From Anaeramoeba ignava (lineage: Eukaryota > Metamonada > Anaeramoebidae): a stretch of DNA of 64,000 bases. Under the pieces are notes generated by a model. The model was not told the DNA's origin, did not search any database, and saw only the letters and a list, made by a program, of their open reading frames with translations. The stretch spans positions 493,501 through 557,500 of the forward strand of contig JAPDFW010000060.1 in the NCBI GenBank assembly GCA_028826165.1. Reading direction: 5' to 3'. Below are positions 54,524 to 64,000 of this stretch, piece by piece. Numbering within the stretch: position 1 is the stretch's first letter; the number at the start of each line of letters is the position of its first letter. A program made the position numbers and the translations under genes.

Positions 54524-57500
54524 ATGAACTTTTTAAAAAAAAGAAAAATTGAAGAAAATAATTCAAAAAATAATTTAAAAAATAAAAAAGAAATAAATAA
54601 TAAATCTCCAACAGAAAATATTTTTGAAAAAGAAATGGCATTTATGATTTTAGGAATACCAACATTAATTGCATACTTTTCAATTTGTGGAAAAACAACA
54701 TTTATAATTTACATTTTAGCATTCATTTTAATAACAATAAAAAAATTTATGAATGAAAACACAAAGGATTACTGGATAATTTGGGGAGCAACAATTTTAT
54801 CAATAATAATGCTGCAAATATCAGCAAGATTTAGATTAATTTCAAGATCATGGATTAATATGATAATGAGTTGGAATCTTTTTTGTTTTTCTTTAATTTT
54901 TGCAACTTTCATTTCAGTTCAAAACAAACAATTCAATAACAGAATTCATCCACATTTTATTCTTGCAATAAAAAATGCAATAATAGCTGCTTTTCCTATG
55001 TCAAGTTCTGTTATTCTTGCATGGTCATTAAGCGCAATTTCTAGTCTTCAATACTCTCCGTTTTATTTGCATTTTTTTCTTTCTTTAAATTGCATTCTTT
55101 ATTCAAGGCAAGATTTAAGTCTAAATATTGTTTCAGATTCACTCAATAAATTTGAAAATCCTGAAGATGAAAAAGTAAACTCACAAAACAATATGAATAT
55201 TAATATTAATATGAATACTCACAAAAAGAATGAGGAAACATTTGATAACCAAGAAATCACACAAATTCATCACCAAAAAAATATCGAAAAGGAAAAAGCT
55301 TCAAAAATCACAAAACGTTTCCATTCGATTGCACTTCTTTTATTCCCAACCTTAATCTATCTTTCTTTATTTCATAAAAAAATTATGGATTTGGATCATT
55401 TGGCAAATAGTATTTTATTACTATCTTCTGGATTTCTCGTGGCAATATTCACAAGAAACCTCTGCACAACATTCGCACCAATAACGAAGATGGTTTTGTT
55501 TTCTGCGAGTATTTTCTTGTTGACTACCTCTTTATTGTTTTTGTTTGCCAAAAATTTTCACACTTTGCGAGATCTAGTTTTTTTGTCATTACTTTTCTAT
55601 TCAATTTCAGGGGTTGTTTCGCTACATATATGGCAAATAAACATTGAGGGATTAATTCGCAAGAAAAATTTCAATGTGTCTTTCCATACTTTGGTGCTAT
55701 GTATTGTGTTTTCGATCACACGTCTTCTGTTTTTCCCTTGGATTCTTGTCACATCCTCATTGGTGGCAAGTTTTCTCATCTCGACCTATTATTTCAGGCG
55801 TCAGATGAAACACTATGCAATCTTTCTTGCTTCAGTCTTGATTACAAGCTTCTGGATCATCAGAAAAACCCTTTGGTTTATTGATTACAATTTCGCATTG
55901 TTGGGAATTAGTATGCAAACAGTCTCAATTGTGCTGTTTCTTCTCATGACCATTCTTGCAGTATCTGTGCCCCAACTTTCATCAAACAGAGAAACGACCC
56001 AAGATCAAATGCGTGTGTGTGCATTTGCGCTTCCAGGTCAATTCGCCGGTTTTTTAATCTTCATCCATTCTGTCGGAATGCTTTTTCTTGAGTTTCTTCT
56101 CTATTCCGAATTCCGCAGCAACTCTGCAATCCAACATATCCACTCTTCCAAAATTTTGAGCGCAATAAATCTTATCAAGACAATATTCGACATAAGTCAC
56201 TTTTCTTCTTCCTTGCTTTTGTTCGACATTCTATTCGCTTTTGCGGTTATGATCAAACTCAAAAATAAGCTCAACCCGCGCTTGTTCCGTTTGACAATCA
56301 CATCTGTTCTTTGCAAGTTCTTGATCCCGCTTCATAGTTACTTACAAGTTCATCCTTTTCATCTTGTTTTTCCTTTCGCCATTTTCGTTTTCTTGTTTCT
56401 TGAATTAAATAGTGTTAAAAAAACACCCCCAAATGACCCCGAACAAAACAATCCCCTAATTTTTTTTATTCGCACAAATCCCAAATTACAAAACGACATG
56501 CGCATAATTTTGGAGTTTTCTTTTCTGTTTGGCGTCTTTCTCATCACCTCTTTTTGGTTCATTTTTATGTCAGAATTTTTCTCTTCAATTTCACAAACTT
56601 TCTTGTGCTCTTTAACATGCGCATCTCTAGCCTCACTTCCTTTATCTTTCAAACACTCATTCTCAATGGCTCTAAAAAGGATCAACATTTCTTCCATCAT
56701 CTTGACAAGTTTCTTACTGTATATCAATCCGGATCTATCTCTGGATATTTCGCATAGCGTGGTTTGGTTCTTGCTTGTCTCCGTTTTTCTTTTCTTGCTT
56801 TCAATCACTTCGGTTGCAAACATAAAAACCTCTCCACTCATCCAATTTTTATTTGCTCTTTCATTGGGCAGCGCCATTGGAACATTTCTCGCTGATTTGA
56901 TCCAAAAAGATGTCTCTTCCTCCTCTTTTGCAGAAACGTTGTATTTCCCTCAAAACCAATGGGGAGCATTATCGATCCAAATTATTTACAGTGTTTCTTT
57001 TGCTTGTGCGATTGAGATTATTCTTCTGATTATGTACAACCTCCAAATCGACACCTCTATCCCAGTTGTGTCTCAATCACGAATCATATCACTCCAGTTC
57101 CAAAACAGATCCGCAATTTATGCTCTTTGGGTTTTGTTTTCTTTATTTTTCTCGATTCCGTTCTCGATATTTCTCTTCTTCCCATTTTCATCATTCAAGT
57201 TGAACACATCCCTGCTGTTCACAATCCTCACAATCTCCATTTCGCTTTTTATCAAAATCAAAATCTATCTAGTAACGTGGATATATGAAGAAACAAACCC
57301 TGAAAAAATAGTTGAATTGGCAAACACAAAAAAATCGAGATTGGGTGATCATTTCCCATTTTCGGAACTTTTTCTGGTTCGGGACTTCCATTTTCTTATA
57401 ATGACCTTAAATATCTTTGTTCTGATTAGTTTCATCTCTCTTTGCGCGCTTTCTTGGGTTTTGGATTGGAGTGATTTGACTATTTTTGCCTTTTCTTTGT

Positions 57501-57892
57501 TGCTTCTTTTGCTGAGTCGCGATCCAAAGTACTTGATTCAATTATCAGAACAGAACAGGTTTTTTCCGTCAGTTTTAGGTGTTGTTTCCTTTCTGATTTT
57601 CCGTTCTTTTTCTTGGATTTTCTCGTTCAATATTTTGTCATTGAATTTTGTGAAAGAATTGCTATTTTTGTTAATTGTTGCTTTCCAAAGTGTGAAAAAT
57701 GGCACTTTTTTTCTTTTACCTTTTGATAATCTTTCATTTTTTTGGTGGATTTTAATGCCTTTTAATTTCTTGTGTTTTCTTTTTGGGATTGTTAAATCAA
57801 CAAGAATTCTTGGGATGATGAATATTGGATTTGGATTATATATGATTTTTACTCGAAAATTTCGAAATGAAAAAGGAATGAAAAAATTGTGA
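54524..57892 (+). CDS. Large polytopic membrane protein, unrecognised
   Basis: One 1,122-codon frame without introns. The first 38 residues are charged and Asn/Lys-rich. The rest is a string of about 25-30 hydrophobic segments, for example MAFMILGIPTLIAYFSICG near residue 40, VILAWSLSAISS, ILLLSSGFLVAIF, ALPGQFAGFLIFIHSVGMLF, LIQFLFALSLGSAIGTFLAD and FFWWILMPFNFLCFLFGIV. A 60-residue hydrophilic loop (NINMNTHKKNEE region) follows segment 6, and another (KKTPPNDPEQNN) sits in the middle. The size and segment number are reminiscent of the plant NEF1-type family of about 1,100 residues, but I cannot verify this. No transporter signature is seen. The central 2.3 kb is clearly richer in G+C and in C-ending codons than the two ends and the neighbours. 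Confidence 0.8.
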   Translation: MNFLKKRKIEENNSKNNLKNKKEINNKSPTENIFEKEMAFMILGIPTLIAYFSICGKTTFIIYILAFILITIKKFMNENTKDYWIIWGATILSIIMLQISARFRLISRSWINMIMSWNLFCFSLIFATFISVQNKQFNNRIHPHFILAIKNAIIAAFPMSSSVILAWSLSAISSLQYSPFYLHFFLSLNCILYSRQDLSLNIVSDSLNKFENPEDEKVNSQNNMNININMNTHKKNEETFDNQEITQIHHQKNIEKEKASKITKRFHSIALLLFPTLIYLSLFHKKIMDLDHLANSILLLSSGFLVAIFTRNLCTTFAPITKMVLFSASIFLLTTSLLFLFAKNFHTLRDLVFLSLLFYSISGVVSLHIWQINIEGLIRKKNFNVSFHTLVLCIVFSITRLLFFPWILVTSSLVASFLISTYYFRRQMKHYAIFLASVLITSFWIIRKTLWFIDYNFALLGISMQTVSIVLFLLMTILAVSVPQLSSNRETTQDQMRVCAFALPGQFAGFLIFIHSVGMLFLEFLLYSEFRSNSAIQHIHSSKILSAINLIKTIFDISHFSSSLLLFDILFAFAVMIKLKNKLNPRLFRLTITSVLCKFLIPLHSYLQVHPFHLVFPFAIFVFLFLELNSVKKTPPNDPEQNNPLIFFIRTNPKLQNDMRIILEFSFLFGVFLITSFWFIFMSEFFSSISQTFLCSLTCASLASLPLSFKHSFSMALKRINISSIILTSFLLYINPDLSLDISHSVVWFLLVSVFLFLLSITSVANIKTSPLIQFLFALSLGSAIGTFLADLIQKDVSSSSFAETLYFPQNQWGALSIQIIYSVSFACAIEIILLIMYNLQIDTSIPVVSQSRIISLQFQNRSAIYALWVLFSLFFSIPFSIFLFFPFSSFKLNTSLLFTILTISISLFIKIKIYLVTWIYEETNPEKIVELANTKKSRLGDHFPFSELFLVRDFHFLIMTLNIFVLISFISLCALSWVLDWSDLTIFAFSLLLLLLSRDPKYLIQLSEQNRFFPSVLGVVSFLIFRSFSWIFSFNILSLNFVKELLFLLIVAFQSVKNGTFFLLPFDNLSFFWWILMPFNFLCFLFGIVKSTRILGMMNIGFGLYMIFTRKFRNEKGMKKL

Positions 57893-59530
57893 AAAAGAAA
57901 TAAGAAAACAATTTATTTTTGCAATAAATTTTAAATAAAATAAAAAGTGGAATAAATTTTAAATAAATTTTAAATAAATTATAAATAAATTTTAAATAAA
58001 TTATAAATAAATTTTAAATAAATTTTAAATAAATTTTAAATAAATTTTAAATAGATTTTAAATTAATTAAAAAGTGGAATGAAAAGTGGAATAGATTTTA
58101 AATAAATTATAAATAAATTTTAAATAAATTTTAAATTAATTAAAAAGTGGAATAAATTTTAAATAAATTTTAAATAAATTATAAATAAATTATAAATAAA
58201 TTTTAAATAAATTTTAAATAAATTATAAATAAATTTTAAATAAATTTTAAATTAAATAAAAAGTGGAATGAAAAGTGGAATAAATTATAAATAAATTTTA
58301 AATAAAATATAAATAAATTTAAATAATTTTTAAATAAATTTTAAATAAATTTTAAATAAATTTTAAATAAATTTTAAATAAATAATAAATAAATTTTAAA
58401 TGAATTATAAATAAATTTTAAATAAATTTTAAATAAATTTTAAATAAATAATAAATAAATTTTAAATTAATTATATAAATAAATTTTAAATAAATTTTAA
58501 ATAAATTTTAAATGAATTATAAATAAATTTTAAAATAAATTTTAAATAAATTTTAAATAAATTTTAAATAAATTTTAAATTAATTATATAAATATATTTT
58601 AAATAAATTTTAAATAAATTATAAATAAATTTTAAATAAATTATAAATAAATTATAAATAAATTTTAAATAAATTTTAAATAAATTTTAAATAAATTTTA
58701 AATAAATTATAAATAAATTATAAATAAATTTTAAATTAAATAAAAAGTGGAATGAAAAGTGGAATTAATTTTAAATAAATTTTAAATAAATTTTAAATAA
58801 ATTTTAAATAAATTTTAAATAAATTTTAAATAAATTTTAAATAAATTATAAATAAATTTTAAATTAATTATAAAAATAAAAAGTGGATTAAATTATAAAT
58901 AAATTTTAAATAGATTTTAAATAAATTTTAAATAAATTTTAAATAAATTTTAAATAAATTTTAAATAAATTTTAAATAAATTTTAAATTAATTCTAAATT
59001 AAATAAAAAGTGGAATAAATTATAAATAAATAAAAAAGTGGAATGAAAAGTGGAATAAATTTTAAATAAATTATAAATAAATTTTAAATAAATTTTAAAT
59101 AAATTTTAAATAAATTTCAAATAAAATAAAAAAGTGGAATAAAAAGTGGAATAAAAAGTGAAATAGATTTTAAATAAATTATAAATAAATTTTAAATTAA
59201 ATAAAAAGTGGAATAAATTTTAAATAAATTTTAAATAAATTTTAAATAAATTTTAAAAAATAAAAAAGTGGAATGAAAAGTGGAATAGATTTTAAATAGA
59301 TTATGAATTAAAATATAAATAAATTTAAATAAATTATAAATTAAATAAAAAGTGGAATGAAAGAATTTTTTTTGTTTATTTTTAATTAAAGATCAAAAAA
59401 AATAAAAAAAGATAAGATTGATGGTGAATTATTCTCTTTAAAAAAAAATAAAAAAAAACAAAATAAATTAAACAATTAAATTCCATTTTTTTCATCAAAC
59501 AAATCATTTTTTAGAAAGAAAAAAAAGAAA
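57893..59530. repeat. Interspersed AAAAAGTGGAAT motif in a TTTTAAATAAA array
   Basis: The background is AAATTTTAAATAAATTATAAATAAATT repeats of 11-12 bp. Inserted at irregular intervals are about 19 copies of A(4-6)GTGGAAT, often in close pairs spaced by GAAAAGTGG (for example 58069-58092, 58258-58282, 58742-58765, 59120-59160, 59264-59287, 59345-59360). The last copy reads AAAAAGTGGAATGAAAGAA and lies about 170 bases before ATG 59531. No reading frame of interest is present. Confidence 0.75.
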
Positions 59531-59601
59531 ATGAAAAGAAAACAATTGATAATTTTAATAATACTTTTAACCATTTTAATAATAAAAACAAAAATAAATG
59601 A

Positions 59602-59665
<64 letters not shown>

Positions 59666-62600
59666 GAAGGAATAGAAGAAGGATATTCAGCATATAGTTG
59701 TACAAAATTTGTAATGCAAGCAAATGGAAGTGATTCAAATGATTGTAGTTCATCTGGAACAGCTTGTGCATCAATAGAAAGAGGACTTCTTCTCACTCCA
59801 CAAGGTGGTGTTCTTTGTGTTTATTCGGGTCATTATTATATTTCTTCCACTTTAAACATTCATATGACCACTTTTACTATGTGGGCTCCTGATGGTCCAA
59901 GTCAAACTATTATTGATGGAGGTAATTCAAAACAATGTGTTAATATTTATGTCAATGGGATGGGAGTTGTCACGATTGATGGTTTTACTTTCCAATATTG
60001 TAATGCTAATGAAGGTATTTTTTATCCAAAATCAAAATCAAAATCAAAATCAAAATCAAAATTAAAATCAAAATTAAAATTAAAATCAAAATTAAAATCA
60101 AAATCAAAATCAAAATCAAAATTAAAATTAAAATCAAAATCAAAATTAAAATTAAAATTAAAATTAAAATTAAAATCAAAATCAAAATTAAAATTAAAAT
60201 TAAAATTAAAATTAAAATCAAAATCAAAATCAAAATCAAAATTAAAATTAAAATCTAAAATCAAAATCAAAATCAAAATCAAAATTAAAATTAAAATCAA
60301 AATCAAAATCAAAATTAAAATCAAAATTAAAATCAAAATTAAAATCAAAATTAAAATTAAAATCAAAATTAAAATTAAAATCAAAATTCAAATTAAAATT
60401 AAAATCAAAATTAAAATAAAAATTTAAAATTAAAATCAAAATAAAAATTAAAATTAAAATTAATTAGGAGGAGCAATAGCTGTTACTTGTTCAATAGTTG
60501 GTTATATCGCAAAGATTAAAAACTGTGAATTTTATCACAATCAAGCAAAAATAGGAGGAGCAATTTATAATTTTCTATGTGCAGCAACCTATGAGAATAT
60601 AATAATTGCAGAAAATTCAGCAAGTGATTCAGGTGGAGGTTTTTCTTGTACAATATCAACCGCATGTCAGAATGTACAGTTAACATGGAATAACATCACA
60701 ATAGTAGACAATACAGGAAATGGAAACAAGAGTATTGATGAAATAGGAAATCCAAATTGTGGGTCATGTTCATGTGTATATAATGGAAATAGGATGTATG
60801 ATTGTGGAGATTGTTATAACGGTGGTAATTGTTTACCAAGTGGATCATGTGTATGTCTTCCTGGATCACATGCTCCAACTCCAACTTGTTCATTTTGTGA
60901 TCCTGGATCTTATTCAACTACTCAAAATGCTGCTTCTTGTACTCTTTGTGAACCGAATTATTACAATACTGGTTATGGTAATACTGGCTGTTCTTCTTGT
61001 CCTACTGATACTTCTAATTCAGGTTCAGGAAATATTGAATGTTCTCCTCCTCAAATGTCTGATCCTACTTATGATTCTGTTACTTCTAGTTCTTTTAATG
61101 TTTATTGGACAACTCCAAGTTTGTTTTCTGTTAGTGGTTATTATCTTAGATATAAATCTACTGGTGATTGGACTTCTTTACAACTTTCTTCAAGTGTTCA
61201 TCAATATAACTTTTCAGATTTATATTCAGGAGATTATACTATTCAAGTTGCTGCATATAATAATGAAGGTGAATTATCAAATAAAAGAAATATCTTAATA
61301 ATAATATTTAAATAAAATATTTTAAATTATATTTGTAAATTTTGTTGAAATAGGAAATGGCACTTGGACTAATGAAATTGTTATAGCTACAAATCCTCCA
61401 ACTCAACCTTCAATCGTTCCAAATATAGCTGAAGTTTTAGAAATGAAATCTTCAACATCATTCGGAGTTAGTTGGGGAACACCTTCAAATGGTGGAAGTC
61501 CTTTAATTTCATATGAAATAAATTATAAACCAGAAAATGGAACTTGGATTAATTCTACAGTTGGAGCAGAAACACATTCATTTCAAGCAACATCACTTCT
61601 TTCTGGCAAATACATCTTCAGAATTCGTGCCAAAAGTAATTATTCATTCGGAGATTATTCTTCAGAACACTCATTCTGGACAAATGAAGCAACATGTCCT
61701 GATGCAATAACAACATTTAACGAAGTAAATCACACACAGGAAACAATATCTGTTAACTGGACAGCTCCAGCTTCAAATGGAGGATCCACTATAATTAATT
61801 ATCAAGTCGCATACTTAAAAGATGGTGAAACTACTTGGTCTTATAAACTTGAACCAGCAAATACTTATGAATCAACAATTGAGGATTTAATTTACGGAAC
61901 TTATACTATTCGTGCTAGAGCAATAACTTCATATTGTAACACATCAGAATTCAGTCAAAATTTATCAATCGAAACAGGTGCACCAACAGAACCTGATCCA
62001 GTTACTTCAATCTCACAAACAGGAAAATCATCAACTTCAATTTTAATTTCTTGGATTGAACCTTGTTCTTGTGGCTCACCAATTATTGGATATCGTTTAT
62101 GGTACAAATATGAAGATGCAGAACCTGCTGAAGATTTTCAATCCATTGATCTTTATAGCACAAATTTATATTACAATTTGGATAATTTACTTTCTGGAAA
62201 TTACACATTCAAAATACAATCAAACAACTCAATAAATTTTTCTGTAAATGGAACAGAATTTTCATTCAGTACAGATCCTGCAACTTATCCTGGAAATATG
62301 CAACCTCCCTATAAAATATCTGGTACATCTTCGGAAATTCAAATTGGATGGGCTGAACCTAGTAATAATGGAGGTTCTGTAATTGTTTTTTACTTTATTG
62401 AATACAAAAAAAATACAACTTCGATTTTCGATCAATTTAATACTTCAAATTCATCAACAAGTTGCACTATTGGTTCACTTGAGGAATTACAATATTACAA
62501 TTTCCGAATCAAAGCTTGCAATGATATTGGATGTAGTGAATCGTGGAGTAATAATGCCACATATATAACTGATGGATCAACAGTTCCAGGAAAAGTTGCT

Positions 62601-64000
62601 CAACCTTCATTTCTTAATTCAACATCAACATCATTTGCATTTAGTTGGACAAAACCAACTGATGGAGGTAAAGATATACTTTACTACACAATATTATACA
62701 AATTAAGCACATCTGGTTCATGGACTGAGATAATTTTAAATGTTGAACCATCAGCAACAAATCTTGAATATGTAATTGATGATATTTACTCAGGAACTTA
62801 TAACGTTAGAATTTCAGCCACTAATGAAAATGGAGAAGGAATATCAAGTGATTCAACTCCATTTTCCACTTCTGCTGCAACAGCTCCAAATCCTGTTTTG
62901 AATCTTCAATTTATCAGTTCATCTTCAACTTCTATTTACATGACTTGGGATCCACCAACTTCAAATGGAGGAAGAGATATCATCAATTTCTTTGTTCAAT
63001 TCGATTCATTGAATCCAAATGGAACATCAGGAAGTGTTTCAATATCAGAATATGTTCTTCAATTCAACCTCACAAACTTGATTTCAGATTCTTATAATAT
63101 CACTGTTTATGCTGCTAATTCAATTGGAAATTCAACAGGAAATCAAGAAGAAATGAACACATTATCACCTCAAATCCCAGATAAAATCACAGGATTCACT
63201 CAAATTTCAGCAACTTCAACTTCAATAACACTTCAATGGAATCAACCCAATAATAACGGAAGACCAATACTCAATTACAACTTCTCAATAACTTCATATT
63301 CAACAAATACAACAGAATACATGATTATTGATCCTCCTCAATCCTCATTCCAATACAAAATATCAAATTTATTATCAGGTGTTTTCGATATTGCGATATC
63401 TGCTATAAATGAAGTTGGATCATCAATTTATAGTGATGTTTTATTAGCTCAAACATCTCAACCAACAGTACCAGGAATAATGGATCCAGTAAATTCAACA
63501 GCAATTAATTCAACATCACTCAATGTGAATTGGACTAAACCAAACAATGGAGGATTGAATATCACATCTTACATTTTATCCTACAGAGAACAAGATACTA
63601 ATATTTCCAATTCAACCCAATTATCTTTTGGTTCATCAACATTTGAATACAATATCACTGGTTTGCTCTCTGGAAATTATTCAATCGCAATGAAAGCAGT
63701 GAATCCATTGGGAAGTTGCAATAGTTGGAGCACTGATACAAATGTTTCAACACTTGATCCTGTAGTTCCTGGAGAAATTGAATCAATAAATGTTGATGAA
63801 ATTAGAAGACATTCTCTCCTATTTTCTTGGGAAGTACCAAATCATGGAGGAAGAGAAATTGAAGGATATAATCTAACATGTGCTCAAACAGATAATCTTA
63901 CTAATTCAGCATTTTCACAAGTTGATTCAACAGTTGGATTTTTTGATAATTTAACAACAAACACAAGTTACACACTCACAATAAGTGCATTTAATTCAGA
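59531..64000 (+). CDS. Secreted or surface protein: beta-helix, cysteine-rich and fibronectin III repeats (3' end outside the window)
   Basis: Exons: 59531-60014, 60468-61268 and 61354 to beyond 64000, phase-consistent and open to the edge. The N-terminus MKRKQLIILIILLTILIIKT is a signal peptide or anchor, then an IKE repeat. Next is a pectate-lyase-like right-handed beta helix (SDSNDCSSSGTACASIERGL; GHYYISSTLNIHM; CEFYHNQAKIGGAIYN; SASDSGGGFSC). Cysteine-rich EGF/GCC2-like modules follow (CGDCYNGGNCLPSGSCVC; SFCDPGSYSTTQNAASCTLC). Then come at least ten fibronectin type III domains, each with a W-x-x-P-x-x-x-G-G core (VSWGTPSNGGSPLISYEINY, VNWTAPASNGGSTIINYQVA and so on); the last is cut by the edge. 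Many N-x-S/T sites suggest glycosylation. It is likely an adhesion or receptor-like protein; a transmembrane segment could follow outside the window. Confidence 0.85.
60015..60467 (+). repeat. Hexamer-repeat intron of the fibronectin III gene
   Basis: AAAATC/AAAATT units, stop-free in several frames (KSKLKLK on plus, ILILIL on minus). Splicing joins ANEG to GAIAVTCSIV, in phase 1, within the beta helix. Confidence 0.82.

Noticed and set aside
1-64000. tRNA, rRNA or other structured RNA genes
   Set aside because: I looked for GC-containing cloverleaf-like stretches and rRNA-like blocks and saw none; only a covariance-model scan could exclude small RNAs.

Overview
The window is nuclear DNA from a very AT-rich, intron-rich unicellular eukaryote. 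The evidence is GT-AG introns that restore conserved proteins, typical eukaryotic genes (XPF, ORC5, TSR1, LSM14, SMN, Ariadne RBR ligase, WDR44), and coding sequence full of Asn/Gln, Lys/Ile and Ser/Lys runs. The style suggests a free-living amoeboid or flagellate protist, perhaps Anaeramoeba-like, but nothing in the sequence proves a genus.

Layout. 1-655: low-complexity DNA and the first exon of a probable mitochondrial carrier (minus). 739-12710: one giant minus-strand gene of about 53 armadillo-like repeats, nearly all one repeat per exon. 13214-18016: a WDR44-like protein and a tandem AAA ATPase, both minus. 18117-26931: plus-strand XPF nuclease, an ankyrin/BTB protein, an SMN-like protein and ORC5. 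27361-38711: a recent duplication zone with three long-chain acyl-CoA synthetase copies (the middle one frameshifted), a CIR1 homologue and a dead CIR1 fragment. 38926-42662: TSR1 and an N/Q-rich protein (minus). 42895-48198: a UBA-RBR (Ariadne) ubiquitin ligase interrupted by an intein. 48315-54222: a coiled-coil protein, adenylate kinase and LSM14/SCD6. 54524-57892: a polytopic membrane protein. 59531 to the window edge: a secreted beta-helix/cysteine-rich/fibronectin III surface protein.

The most notable object is the 550-residue intein at 45289-46938. It sits immediately before the last zinc-ligand cysteine of the RING2 domain of an Ariadne-type E3 ligase. It keeps all the splicing residues (Cys1, block-B His, C-terminal His-Asn, +1 Cys), but its LAGLIDADG endonuclease looks catalytically dead. 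I know of no intein described in an RBR ligase, and its position would make RING2 completion depend on protein splicing.

A second theme is a family of 5-6 bp repeats (AAAATC, AAAATT, AAATTC and relatives). They fill introns and intergenic gaps and also run through exons, where the reading frame decides whether they encode NQ, KS, KI or KF dipeptides. Several genes carry apparent one-base frameshifts, two of them inside these runs. Gene models below were spliced by eye; exon boundaries were checked for reading-phase consistency unless stated.
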